DNA of 64,000 nucleotides from Saccharum officinarum (GCA_020631735.1 CM036201.1:75592353-75656352), one strand, 5' to 3'; numbered from the stretch's first letter, positions 33,716 through 46,007 are shown. A program made the numbers and translations. Notes: generated from the letters alone by a model not told the origin.

Positions 33716-33909
33716 TCACATCAAACTTGCGATACATTGCATGAAGTACTAAATGTAGATGAAATCAAAAACTAATTGTACAGCTTGGTTGTACTTTGCG
33801 AGACGAACGTTTTGAACCTAATTAATCAACGATTGGACACTATTTACCAAATAAAACTAAAACGTGTTATAGTATTTTTTTTCACCTTTTCGCGGAACTG
33901 AACACACCC
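33716..33909. mobile_element. GCC-TTTAG family MITE, left end lost in gap
   Basis: Begins mid-element with TCACATCAAACTTGCG directly after the gap and ends GGAACTGAACACACCC. Confidence 0.75.
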
Positions 33910-34147
33910 ATTGACGGTTTTGCCCTCCTATAAGCGCGTTCGTTACCGTTAGAGTAGAGTGGTGGCGGGCCAAGGGTGTCTGCGGGGCACGTGCATGGCA
34001 GTGCAACTACCGCCACCGGCGGCGAGGCGCCTTGTCACTGTGCTGGCAGCTCAACGCAGTGGCTTTCTCTCTGCTCGCTGAGGATGTGAGGAGTGATGAA
34101 GAGGGGCCTGGGCAAATGATGGCACGATCTGCCCGCACCAAACTGGG

Positions 34148-34380
34148 GGCCCTGTTCGGTTGCACCCAAAATGCCAAATTTTTCAAGATTCTCCGTCACA
34201 TCGAATCTTTGGACGCATGCATGAAGCATTAAATATAGATAAAAAACAAACGTAATTACACAGTTTAGACGAAATAGACGAGACGAATCTTCTAAGCCTA
34301 ATTAGACCATGATTGGACTCAAATAACAACGAAAACGTTACAGTAGCGTTTTGCCAAAATTTCGGCATCCAAACGGTGCC
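34148..34380. mobile_element. GCC-TTTAG family MITE
   Basis: Ends GGCCCTGTTCGG and CCAAACGGTGCC; internal AAGCATTAAATATAGATAAA and GACCATGATTGGAC blocks. Confidence 0.75.
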
Positions 34381-34446
34381 TGGATTGAATGCTGCAGCGG
34401 TCTGGATCTCTCGACTGGGCAGAGAATCCGTCGCCGGAGCTGATCA

Positions 34447-35664
34447 GGGCAGTCCCAACGGCATTGATGGTGGTTTCTATGGCCATTAAATAAGGGCAAA
34501 AATGATGACGTGGCAACCGAATTAACGAAGAGAGAGTGAAAAACTGCACGAAACGAAGTCGACGCTCGCAACGATGCAGCAAGAAACCACGAAAACGCCG
34601 ATGGGAAGACACAAGTCGTTTCCATAGCATTGATGGCGCCGCCGACGCACCCACCGTGCCACCGCGACCACCCCCACCCTGCTCCCCCGTCGCGACGCAC
34701 CCGTCGTGCTCGCACATCTGCCGCGCGCGGTGGCTCGCCATGCCCTCGTGCGCTCGCCAGCTAGGTTCGCCCGCCGCCGCCGCGGTGCTCGTCCGCAACT
34801 CCGCCCTCGCGAGCCGGCCATAAGCTCGGTTGTCGGCCGCCCCGCGCCCGCCCTCCTCGCGCACGCGGCCGCCCTGCTCGCCCGCCGCCACCGCGGCGCT
34901 CGTCAGCGACTCTGCCCTCGCGAGCCGGTCGCGAGCCTGCCGCCGCCGCGCCGCCGTGCTCGCCAGCCAGGCTTGCCCCGCACGCCCGCCCGCCCGTGCC
35001 TCCGCGCTCGCCCGCCGCGGCCACACGCGCCCGCCCGAGGCTCGACGCTCGCCCGCCGCCGCCCCGCGTGCGAGCGGCCTCGCCGGTCGCGCCGCCTCAC
35101 CCGCCCACGCCGGCCCCGCTCGCCGGCCGAGATCCACGACGACGACGAACACGAGCACGCGACCTTCAATGGCACGCATCCTCGCCGACCGCCATGCGGC
35201 TCGCCTCGCCGGCTGCCGCTCTTGCTCGCGTCGCCCACCGCCACGCGCTCCCGCCTCGCCTCTGCATCTCGGATAGCAAGGCTGTCGTGCCTACTCGCGC
35301 TCGCCGGCCGCACCCGAACCCGTCGCGCGCGTCGCGCCTGCTCGCGCCACGCCGCCTCGGCCGCCCCGCTCGCGCCGCGCCTGCTGGCGTCCGCCGCCAC
35401 CGCGCGGCCCTGGCCGCGCGCACGCCGGCCGCGGCCACCATGCTCGCCCGCACTGGACCTGCTCGCCACGCCGGCCGCGCGCTCGCCCACGGGAAGAGAG
35501 GAGGAAGGGATAAGGAAGAGAGAGAGTACCGGAGAGAGAATAAAATAAGTCTCGTATTTATTACATGAAGAAACACTTGTTGGGTGGGATGGTTTCTATG
35601 TCCAGAGTTTCGCTGACGTGGCTGTTTTGGACTTCGCGTAAGGTGTCTACCGTAGGGACTGCCC
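34447..35664. mobile_element. GC-rich 1.2-kb TIR element, TSD TCA
   Basis: Ends GGGCAGTCCCAACGG and CCGTAGGGACTGCCC are inverted repeats; TCA is repeated at 34444-34446 and 35665-35667. Removing the element and one TCA gives a junction that matches the related uninterrupted sequence near 45267. The interior (about 34630-35500) is extremely GC-rich with CGCTCGCCCGCCGCC-type runs. It yields long Ala/Arg/Pro frames on both strands that I attribute to composition. It may be captured host DNA, but no domain is recognisable. Confidence 0.78.
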
Positions 35665-35860
35665 TCATGGCGTCCACGCCGCGGCCCCCGGCCGATCAAA
35701 CACATCTCGTGTGATGGCGACGAGGCGACGATGGTGGCGCTTCATTCAGGCCAGGATCGCGCCGTCGTTGACCGTGCGTGAGGAGTCCAGAACCACGTAG
35801 CCGCCTCGTCGTCTGGCGGCACACCGACCCGGACACTGCGGTGCCGTTTGCATTGCACCA
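35665..35860. other. Diverged paralogue of 45267-45460
   Basis: GCGTCCACGCC, TGATGGCGACGAGGCG, GGCCAGGATCG and CCTCGTCGTC occur in the same order at both places. The GC-rich character suggests an old gene fragment, but frames differ between copies and I cannot name a product. Confidence 0.6.
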
Positions 35861-37332
35861 GGCCACCAGTAAGCAAATGGTTTTTACAGGCACCACTAAG
35901 TTTTTTTAGGGACGGTTCTCTTAGAAAATCGCCTCAATATACAATAACATTAAAATCAAAGGCTTATAATCCTCCTTCGGAGTCTTTAACTCAATCCAAG
36001 GGCCGTGGTTCTCTGTATCATCCCTCAACCTGACTTCAACATTGCTTCTACCCTACCCCACCGCCGCGCACTCAGAGATCGAATGCCAACCGGCCTATTT
36101 CCACCGAAAAATGGAAAAAATTCCTTAGCCAGTTCGACCTCGTAACGCCCTACGCCCTCTCACGTGGTACCGGGCCACCTCCCACGGACCGGCTCACGAA
36201 TCCCTTTGTCTTCCTCTGGCTGACGTCGGACTATGCTGTCGCACGTGAGGAAAAGGATCCCCTCTCCTCCCTGCAGCTCAGGAGACTGCACTCGCAAAAC
36301 CCTAGCACTTCCTCTAGCAGTTCCTCCGTAATGTGCCACCGGACTACATCGTCGCAGCCATTTATGTCATCCCTGCGAGCAACTGAGGCGGCGGCGGTGG
36401 CTCGCTCAGAGGTCCTGCCTACGACAAGCGGCACCGATGGGGCCAATGCTGGGGCAGCTTCGATGGACCGGCGTAGGGGCCACGCCGTGACGGTGTGGCC
36501 AGACCCTGACCGGTGGCGCGGGCCACCTTGCTCGATGTGTCGTGGTGGAGCAGGTAGCCTAGCCGGCAAGCGATAGTGTGGGAGCATGGCGCGATGGCAC
36601 AGGTGGCGCGGTTGGGGTCTGACAAGCGACGCGGGCCGCCTTCACGGGTGTGATGTAGGTGCCCTAGGCAGTGGCGGCCAGCATGGCTGCCCTGGGCGGT
36701 GGCGCAGGCTCGCCCGGCATGGGGACCTAGTGTGGGTGGCGCAGGCGGCCTGGTCGACGGCCCGCGCGGGTGGATTATCTTTTTGTTGGTTGATTTGTGT
36801 TTCTAGATGAGACAGTAGCGTTAGCACAGACAAAGAGTAGTGTAGCTAATAAGGAATTATCTTTGAGAATTCATTTTTTGAGGAATTTCCATTAAAAACT
36901 CGATGATGGAGATACATCTATTTTAAGGCTTGTTTAGAACGCAAGAATTTCACAGGATTTGAACCGAAATTTTACTGAAATGAGTTCAATTTCACATGAA
37001 AAATGAGGAACAGGAAGAGGTCTTGTGTTCCAAACATGTCCTAAGGGGCGGTCCTCCTATAACCATCTCTAAAAGTCATATTATTAAGAATGGTTCTATT
37101 AAGACGATCGCCCCTAAAATTATGTGATTTTTACGAGGTTGTGGCATTGAAAGGTGATTGTATTAAGAGAACCATTCTTGAATAATAAATTCCATAAACG
37201 GGTTTTTGTAGCGAACCTCCTGTGAAAAATACTCCTCATAAAGTCTTTTTCTTCCTCGTGGATAACTCCATTCTTGAGGTCATTGGGAGGTGAAAAAGTT
37301 ACAAAAATAGAAGGAGGGGCTTTAAGAGGTAA
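35861..37332. other. Possible CACTA-like remnant and GC-rich fragment
   Basis: CACTAAGTTTTTTTAGGGAC at about 35893 followed by GGTTCTCTTAGAAAATCGCC, and related inverted motifs near 37045-37170 (GGGCGGTCCTCC, AGAGAACCATTC), resemble CACTA subterminal repeats. The right terminus was not found. 36150-36800 is GC-rich without a recognisable product. Confidence 0.35.
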
Positions 37333-37702
37333 GAGCGTCTCCAGTGATTCCAAAAAAATAATTGGTAAATCAGTGAGTTTTTCAAGTGGCTAAAAAAGTT
37401 GAAATCATATTTGTTGGATTCCTCCAATAGTTTCTAAAATCTCGGTCCTAAAATATAGAAGAAAATTTTAAATCATGAATCAGACTATTACTAAATCATC
37501 CTAACTATTTTTATATTTTCTTTCTCTCTTGTATATTTGCATTAGAAACCATGTGCTACTCTTTAATCTACGCACGTGTATATATCCTCGAGATTAGGTC
37601 GAGTTTTCTCAAGTTGAGATGGGGAGTTGTTGGAGAGGGTTTTTTCACTTGCCAAAAAAAATCTAAATTGCGAGTGGATTTTGGAAACTCTTGGAGAGGC
37701 TC
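37333..37702. mobile_element. Harbinger-like MITE, TSD TAA
   Basis: Ends GAGCGTCTCCAGTGATTCC and GGAAACTCTTGGAGAGGCTC; TAA at 37330-37332 and 37703-37705. Relative of 17723-18745. Confidence 0.75.
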
Positions 37703-38162
37703 TAAGATGACACCCTCCCTAATGTCTTTTAAATGTTTACTCGTACATTTCTTTGCTTAATTATGGTTTCCATGCATCTAGAGAGAGCTTTGCTGTTAAT
37801 TTTCAATTTTTTATTAGTTTGCGACTGATTTTTTTTCTCAATTTACTATGGATTCGGCTCACATGAATCTCTAATTATTTTTCCAAGATTCTTTCTTCTT
37901 ATAGGATTATACAAGGTTGACCACAATGGAGATATTTCTAGATCTAGATCTATATGTATCCATGTATGGATAGGGGAGAGAGTGAGAGAGATGTGATTTT
38001 TTTTGTTTAATGAAAATAAAGTGTTTGTAGATTTACATCTCCAGTTAATGATTCTACAAATCAATTTGTGACCATAAAATGAAATACAATTTTGGTGCAA
38101 TTATATTTTTTTATTAAGGCTCACTGAGGATAGGTCATGGAAGTACACGATACAAAGACATG

Positions 38163-38405
38163 GGCACCGTTTAGATGCCAAAAATTTTGCCAAAATTTTC
38201 AGATTCCCCGTCACATCGAATCTTTGAACACATGCATGAAGCATTAAATATAGATAAAAAAATAAAACTAATTACACAGTTTAGACGAAATGGATGAGAC
38301 AAATCTTTTAAGCCTAATTAGACCATGATTGGACAATATTTACCAAATAACAACGAAACTGTTACAGTAGCGTTTCGCCAAAAATTTTGCCAACTAAACA
38401 GCCCC
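38163..38405. mobile_element. GCC-TTTAG family MITE, TSD ATG
   Basis: Ends GGCACCGTTTAG and CTAAACAGCCCC; ATG on both sides (38160-38162, 38406-38408). Family internal blocks are well preserved. Confidence 0.82.
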
Positions 38406-38615
38406 ATGATGTTTCTTTTATCAAGAGATGAGCAAATTTGTTGAACCCATCAAAAGCACACATTGATTAAGAAAATAAAGTTTTCACGCCTGCTAATGAG
38501 TGAACACTAACTCAGATGCAAAAAGAGCGAATAATTTTCTGACATCTATAATTTCCTTTTCTGGGAAAAAATCTCCCTCTTACCCTATTTGGTAGTACTC
38601 ACTACTCAGCAGCGC

Positions 38616-39532
38616 GGCACCCCATGTATGCGCGCTCTCCATGGTTGTGACGTCAGTGTTGACGTAGTCTAAAAAAACAAAACATTCACTTTAAATTGGT
38701 ATGACTTATGAACCGTGTATCCATTTTCGATTTTGTCTGCACCGTGTGTTCTACGAGATGAGAAGAACAAAACTAGACCCCACTTGCATATGTTTCGATG
38801 AATTTTATTCTAATAGCAAATTATCTATATTAACTTGTAACATATAACTTATAACGTTTAACTTATGCCAAAATTTGGAAACACAAAAGTTATGAAGTAC
38901 AATTCATGTACACAAGTTATTAAACAAAAAGGAATAAATTAACTTAAAACTTATGCCAAATCTTAGAAACACAAAAATTATTAAACACAAACGAATGAAT
39001 TAACTTATACTTATACTAAAACTTAGAAACACAAAAAGTTATGAAACACCACTTATCTAAAAAAAACTATCAAACACAACATGTGTACTGTATAACTTAT
39101 GTACATAAGTTATTCTATACAACTTAGTTGTACAAATTAATATCGTAACATATTAGCAGATATGTTTGTATCATGAATAAAAAGAAAATTGATAGAATAC
39201 TATACAAAATAAAAAGTGAAAAAAGGAAAAAAAACCAAAAAAAATGTGTTTTACAACTTTCGTGTTTCCAAGTTTTGGCATAAATTATAAGTTATATGTT
39301 ATAAACTATATGTTATATTTAATACACATAATTTGCTACTAGAATAAAATTCTTTGAAATATATGTAAGTATGGTCTAGTTTTGTTTGTCCCGTCTCGTA
39401 GAACACAACAGTGCAGATGGAATTGAAAATAGATACACTGTTTAAAAGTTATAGCAATTTAAAATACATATTTTACTTTTTTCAAAACTACGTCAATCCT
39501 GACGTTAGTGGGCGCATGAAATGGGGCTTGGA
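38616..39532. mobile_element. Foldback element with about 300-bp inverted arms
   Basis: The left arm (38616-38910) and right arm (about 39240-39532) pair as inverted repeats. Shared blocks include GTTCTACGAGA, CAAAACTAGACC, GAATTTTATTCTA and TTATGCCAAAA. Outer ends read GCACCCCATG and CATGAAATGGGGC. Between the arms a block with TTAGAAACACAAAA recurs about every 70 bp. No transposase frame. Target duplication not identified. Confidence 0.7.
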
Positions 39533-42305
39533 CGACTTGTCACATTGTTCGCTCATCTCAAAACAAGTGAATGCTCGTGAAAATGGATTTTGGAAGAAGG
39601 ACTCACCACAAGGCGTGTAAGGCTATGCTACAGTACTCTAGTTACCCATTAGAAGGTAAGAGCTTGAACAAATCACAAATATTAAAATATATCCTTATAA
39701 TTCAAATAACTAGGAAACAAAAAAATAATAAAGAAATAGAAAAAAAACCATTACCACCTCCTTTTCTTTTCACACGATGATGTACACCATGATCACTTTA
39801 GGCACAGGACATAGGATGATGGTGTGGTACATTTGTTTACAATTTTTTGTTGGAACAAATAAATATTAATGAACATGTTTCATCAATATATGTTACATAT
39901 AATGCAATTACTATAAAAAACAAATTATAATTCATTAAAAAATATTGCATATGTGATGTTCGATGTGCATGTTAGTTACATGTTTGCCTTTGTTCTCAAC
40001 GAGTTACACAATAAGTGATGTTAGCATACACATCTTACAAATGTCATGTTCTAAAAAAGCGTTATAAGGAAGAGTCACATTTGTGACCTTAATTATATAT
40101 GCATGATAGTTACTAACTTACTATACACATGTCTACATGTTATGCAAAAAAAGTTACAACAAATAATCATGATGTTGGGATTAAGAAAGAGTCTCTTAAT
40201 CATGTATGTATGATACACCTCTATATTATCCAAAACACATCCATGTGTGGGATCATGTTAAGATGTCACCTCTACAAACATGCAACATGTTAACAAGTGA
40301 AAACATTTAGAAGATGTTTTGGCTAACTAATCTAATTTGCAAGATATTTTGGTTGTTAGATGTAACTATGAGATATTTTGACTATTTTATAAAAATGAAA
40401 AATAAAGAAATATAAATTCATCCTAGTACCTCCTAAGAGATAATACACGATAATTCCCAACCAAATCGCTAGTCCGTAGTTACTTTAGAGTACCATAGCA
40501 AAGCTCTACTATACTCGGTACCTCAATTTATTTTGTAGTGTATGTTAATATGTTGAATTACATGTTAGATGAGAAAGGCGTTTAAAGATGAGTTCACTGA
40601 TCTGAGAGAGTCAGACGATGGCCATGACACCGCACCTAGTGTCTACAAGGCAATCCTGAGGCTTCTGCCAATCTGAACAACGCTACTGATCTTCACAGTG
40701 CAAACTTGAGTACTAAAATGAATTGGAGGCACCAGAGAGCCAAGCACAAAGAGTCACTAGTTGCTGATATATGTGGACACAAATAGTGTACCAATTGAAA
40801 CTATTCACCTTAGCATTCAATAAACTAATTTCATGTTGTGCTTGTGCTAGAAATTCCCAACTCTGAATATCATGCCTTCCATACTCGACACTCCACCTTG
40901 TTACTGTTCATCCACACTAGGAATGAAAATGGATGGGAAACCCTCTTAACCATTTTTGTTTCTGTATTTGAACCAGAAACAGGAGCGGGGCTAGGGTAAT
41001 CGGGGAACATTGATTCATTCTTGATAATCTTCTAGAATAGGGATGCTCCATGTGAATGGGATCATTCAATCCTGACAATCTTCTAGAATATTTTTGGAGC
41101 TGGATGGGGACTAAAGTTTTCATATATCATGGTAAAGTTATGAAATATCTTGTCCATATATTTAAATAGTACAACAACATAATACAAGGATAAAGAAGAG
41201 TATAGAATAAATTGAAACAACACAGGAGCTATGGGGTTCTATAAATAGGGGTGCACATCATTGTTCGTATCCGAAGGTGCCATGTCCTCATCATGCACCC
41301 CTCTCCTTTGTCATATCTTGGCATATCCACAAGCGAGTAGCACGACAAGGTTGCCATGACATGCATTAGGTTCTTAGTGTCACCATGCTAAGGTGGCAAT
41401 AATAGTAAGTGGGTCTTAGTGTCACCCTGCTAAGGTAGCATCAATAGTAAGTGTGAATCTCTTGTTAAACCATGATCATAGTGAATAAATAGTTGAGTTA
41501 TCTTTTAGAAAGTCGATATTCATATTATTATCAATTGAAAACATTGGTAACAGCCTAATTAAAATGTTAGTAATCTTATGTATAAAAGAACGATAACAAG
41601 TTGTTGGTAACAAGCTAATTAAAATATTAGTAATCAGACATTCTTAGGTTTCGATTGTTTTTGCTGAGGCGTAGGCAACAATCTAGTAACATCAAAAGAG
41701 ACAACCAATGCAAAAATCTTAGGTTTTTGTTTAACCACCAATGCATAGGATTCGTGACTTCGTTGTAGATGGTGAACTCACTCACTTGGGCGTTCAAGGA
41801 GACACATTTTCTGAAGAATGAAAACTTTTTGCATTGCATAGCCCTAAGTTGTTCTGATGGCTAGTGGACAATAAAGAGAATAGAGTCATAGATGATATAT
41901 GAATGAATAAATAGATATTTATTTTTTGTTGTGACTATTTTGCTCAGATAAGAGGGATACTGAACTTTGAAGTCAATGAATTTGTTGAGTTTGGACTTGC
42001 TTCTTCTAGGCTTTCAATGTGATCAAGTTCTTAGAGAGATAATCTACCTTTTGCATCACCTTATTTTCCTCAGAAACTTTATCATTGCATGACTTTATAA
42101 TCACACTATTGTTGATGCTGAATTGGGTCATGCACCAGCTAGGGCTAGCACGCCCAAGGTCGCACACGACCTTGATCATAGTTAGAACACAGCGAATCGG
42201 CAAAATCAACCGACAAGCCGGTTAGGCTGATTTGAAGCCTGTTCTTCGCCTGGTAGACTTTCGAACACCTCCTGAGAAAACTTATCGAGGGAAGACTTAT
42301 CGAGG
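39533..42305. other. AT-rich intergenic DNA, no gene recognised
   Basis: Mostly AT-rich with short local repeats. A short conceptual peptide near 40570-40670 looks protein-like but stops quickly and I cannot assign it. 41930-42305 may be part of an older LTR-type element continuing after the solo LTR at 44768. Confidence 0.35.
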
Positions 42306-42604
42306 AGCACTGTCGATGTTTTATAAACCGGGCTAGTAAAATTATATGATTGTCACGTTGCTCTAGGAAGACGATGGTAGCATCCAAAAGACACGATAAT
42401 TTATATTGGTTCAGGCCGGAGCCCTACGTCCAATCTAAGAGATGATCCAGTGTGTGTTCCTCGGTTGAATGCTCTAAAGTTCTTACAGTGGGGGTGCAAG
42501 AATGGTGGAAGAGGTAGGAGAGCTAGAGCTAGAAGATGAACTGCCCGAATAAGAGCTTCGAGAGTCCAGAGAAGATGAAGATGAAGATGGGGTGCCCTGC
42601 TGCC

Positions 42605-42612
42605 CTTATATA
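42605..42612 (-). promoter_or_regulatory. TATA box in solo LTR
   Basis: TATATAAG on the minus strand, the LTR's own orientation. Confidence 0.5.
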
Positions 42613-43072
42613 GAGTCTGGGGCCAGGTCACGTATAAAGGAGGTTCTCTCGACCGAGGGGTCATGAGCCCGAGGGAGGGAACCTAGCTAACTTGGCTTGC
42701 AAGCAACGTCATCTTGTGGTGCACGTCTGGACGTGGTTGTCATCATGGTCCTGTGTCCACATCGTGGCATAGTGTGATGTGGTGCTACAGTACCATCCGT
42801 GGTGGCATTGTGGGCACGTTGGTGTTTTGCCAACCGTCCTGTGCGATATGGTCTTCGTCGTGGCCTTCGTCATTGCTTCCTGATCTCCCGGGGGCGTCGT
42901 ACAGGAGTTGATAGCCGCCCCCAGGTCGCTGATTGTCTTGCTACCTATGGTGCTGGTGTCCATGATCCTAGGCTCCGGGGTCGTGGCTCCTGCTAGCTTG
43001 GATGGCCTCTAAGTCAAGGCCACCGTCGTAGATCCCATCCCGTAGTGGGTGGAGTCATACATGTGTCTTGTC

Positions 43073-44348
43073 CGCCTTTTTTGTTTTTAGCTCTTTTTTT
43101 TCAAAAGATTCTCACAAATACGCCCCTGTTAGTAAGATTTTTAAAAAATGGATCTTCCTCTTGGCGTCGTTATTATTGGCGCCAAGATCAAACGTCTTGG
43201 CACCAAGCTCCTTGCCCACATCGGCGTCTGAAGGTGACGTGGCAGCCAGCTCGGCGCCAATTGTATTAGCGCCAAGCATGGCGCCATGATCATTGGCGTC
43301 ATGCTTGGCGCCAAGATCGATGGCGCCGAGCTCTTGTGTTTCAAACTTGTGGTCACTATTGGCCATGTTAAAGACTGATTTAGGTTTAAATCCAAAAGCA
43401 AAGTTTGTTGTACTCAACTCAAGCTACAAGTTCTATTAAAGGTCAAACTTCATATCTAGAAAAGAAATTATAGTTTTACCCTGATCAAAATAGCATCATG
43501 AAAAAAGAGTTAATTATTGATCTAACACTTAGAAGCATTTTACGCTAGTTCATGAACATAAGCCCTAGATTGTTTTTTATTTTTAGGTTATTTTAAGTAA
43601 TCAAACAGAAAGTCACCGTAAAAACTCTAGGGTTAGCCACATTTCTCAATATCCAAGTCACGTAAAAATTCAAATTTGTAAATGTCTAAGTCATGGTAAA
43701 AAAGTCATTTTCCCATATGTCTATTCCATGGTAGTTGGTATTCTAAAATATCCAAGGCCCTGTTTAGTTCCAAAAAATTTTGCAAAATTTTTCAGATTCC
43801 CCGTCACATCGAATCTTTGGACACATGCATTAAGCATTAAATATAGATAAAAATAAAACTAATTACACAGTTTAGACGAAATGGACGAGACGAATCTTTT
43901 AAGCCTAATTAGACCATGATTGGACAATATTTACCAAATAACAACGAAAACGCTACATTGCCCATTTTGCAAAAAAAAAATTGCATCTAAACCGGGCCCA
44001 AGTCGCAGCAAAAATCCAGACTACCTAATTTTACCATGAGATGGACATACAAAGCTCTAAATTAACATGATTTGAACCCTAATTTTACTATGAGATGGAC
44101 ATACATCAGAGCTCGGTGCCAAGCATAGCGCCAATGATCATGGCGCCAAACTGGCTACCACGTCACCGTCAGCTCTGTGTCGACGCCGTCGTGGGCAAGG
44201 AGCTTGGCGCCAATTAGGCTGGCGCTGAGACGTTTAATCTTGGCGCCAATAACAACGGCGCCAAGAGGAGGGTCTATTTTTTGAAATTTTACTGCCAGGG
44301 GCGTATTTGTGAGAATCTTTCGAAAAAGGGCTAAAACAAAAAAGATGG
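43073..44348. mobile_element. Mutator-like element with long TIRs, nested in solo LTR
   Basis: A 10-bp direct repeat GTGTCTTGTC (43063-43072, 44349-44358) flanks inverted arms of about 200 bp or more. The arms are rich in TTGGCGCCAA palindromes and contain CACAAATACGCCCCTG. The 9-10-bp duplication plus long TIRs is the Mutator signature. No transposase; a MITE is inserted at its centre. Confidence 0.8.
43756..43998. mobile_element. GCC-TTTAG family MITE, TSD CAA
   Basis: Ends GGCCCTGTTTAG and CTAAACCGGGCC; CAA at 43753-43755 and 43999-44001. Innermost of three nested insertions. Confidence 0.85.
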
Positions 44349-44767
44349 GTGTCTTGTCGGGCCGTATTTGGACAGTGGGTCACCGTACTGGCCGTCACCG
44401 CTTGGCGGTGTTGTCTTGTCTCTGCTGCGTGACGTACGGATGATGTCTGACCGGATCCAGATAACCGTTGCCCCATCGGTCCTTGCGGGGTCAGTGCGGC
44501 GTGAGCAGGCACGCTTGGCTAGACTCGACTCTCCCCGTTCCTCCCAAGGGTCGGGACGGTGGAGTGGTCGTGAGTCCTTGCGCGGCGTGCGACCAAGGCA
44601 GATGGAGGGGTTGTGGCGACCCCTGGCCTTAGTGTTTGGCCCGGTCCGCTTAGCTTAGCTGGGCCTCGATCGTTTGAGCTTATACTGGCTGGCGTACCAT
44701 GGGCCGCCCGAGCGACTATCTAATTGATGTCTGGAGATACCCAGGGTATCATAACCCTGACAAGCAC

Positions 44768-45266
44768 GTAGGGGCTTGTCCTAGAATCGGTAAGGCCACT
44801 TAAAACACCACCAAATCTTGTCGAGGGATGTGACGAACAATAAGGTAGAGAGAGAGTTAGGGAAAAAGGGTAGTTGATGTGTTTTTTTGACGATTAGAAG
44901 TTAGATTCCTCAATTGGCAGTGATCCTCTTGTTTATATAGAGCGGGTGGTTTATCCTAGCAGAAAACAAGTCGAGAACTTAATCTCCAAGTTTCCTACGT
45001 TAAAAATAAATCCAAAGCCGATTTGAAAACAAATCGGTTCAGAATAGATAGAAAAACTCACAGGGCCGAGCAGTGTGGCTGAGCCACATTATATGGACAG
45101 GGCAAATCTCATTTTTTATCTTTCTTTGCTTAGGCTTTCAATTTTATCTCGTGCCAAATGTTTTTCAATATATCCTCGATGCCAGGAACTTTTTGGCACA
45201 GATCAGTTCCTCTGTTGACATATGTTTAGGTGTCAACAACTATCAACACAATACTTGTCGCCGGAC
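44768..45266. other. Flank of solo LTR, possible older LTR
   Basis: Minus-strand TATATAAAC near 44935 and a minus-strand start TGTTGACACC near 45235 suggest a decayed LTR into which the solo LTR inserted. I could not define its borders. Confidence 0.3.
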
Positions 45267-45480
45267 CGGATCATGGCGTCCACGCCCCGGCCCCGCGACC
45301 GATCAAATCCATGGCGCATGATGGCGACGAGGCGGCCATGATGGCGCCCCATGCGGGCCAGGATCGCCGGCGTCGACCCTTCTTGAGGACTCCAGGACCA
45401 CGGAGCCGTCTCGTCGTCGACTCGCCGTCCGTCGGACACCGCAGTGGCGCTTGGCGAGCGAGGTAGCGGCGGTGCGCATC
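45267..45480. other. Diverged paralogue of 35665-35860, uninterrupted
   Basis: The GTCGCCGGACCGGATCATGG junction here corresponds to the site filled by the element at 34447-35664. GC-rich; no product recognised. Confidence 0.6.
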
Positions 45481-46007
45481 GCTGGATGGTGATGGGCCGA
45501 CCGAACGAGCCATGGGTCTCGAGCCGTTAGTTCGGCACACATGCTGCACGGCATGTGGCGTGGGTGTGGCCGGCCTTCTCGTCGCTGTGCTGTGCATCAG
45601 TGCATGGATAGATGATGATGGCTGGGGCTAGTTAGCTCGCTGCACGTTGCATGTCCATGACGGGAACCCACGGAGCTTTGAGCTTTCGGAGGCTCGCTAG
45701 CTCACGCACATGGTGTGGCCGTGTGGGTCTGTCACGGCATGGCGAAGGCCTGAAGACGAAAAATAAAGAGTTTAATATTTAACACAAACTCTAAAAGTTT
45801 TATTTTACTTATTGTAATAATAAAACGAAGGGGCCGTGTGTCGCACGGGGGCGCGTCGATCGATCTGTATCCAGGTAAACCATAAAGAAACCTGAGGTCC
45901 TCACTGCTGAGAGAGATGGCGATGCATGGATGCGCAGATGCCTGGCGCTGGCGGTAGATGAGATGCATGCAGGACAGCAGGAGGGAGAGGGACCGGACCA
46001 TCCTTTG
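45481..46007. other. Intergenic DNA without a recognised gene
   Basis: No convincing frame or repeat. Confidence 0.35.

Larger units (their letters stand above)
42311..44762 (-). mobile_element. Solo LTR (Ty3/gypsy-like), interrupted
   Basis: On the minus strand it begins TGTCAGGGTTATGATACCCT and ends AAAACATCGACA, and it is flanked by a perfect AGCAC duplication (42306-42310, 44763-44767). Removing the inserted element leaves about 1166 bp. No primer site or coding sequence is attached, so this is a solo LTR left by LTR-LTR recombination. Superfamily is judged from the terminal sequence style and the TATATAAG box, not from coding sequence. Confidence 0.82.

Noticed and set aside
33405..33775. 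Frames spanning the N run
   Set aside because: They cross unknown bases and have no protein character.
34319..35568. Long Ala/Arg/Pro-rich frames on both strands (up to about 285 codons)
   Set aside because: Overlapping long frames in several phases are expected from extreme GC content; no domain, no codon pattern, and the region is inside a TIR element.
40560..40700. Short protein-like stretch (KAFKDEFTDLRESDDGHD)
   Set aside because: About 35 codons then stop; no family recognised and no flanking exons found.
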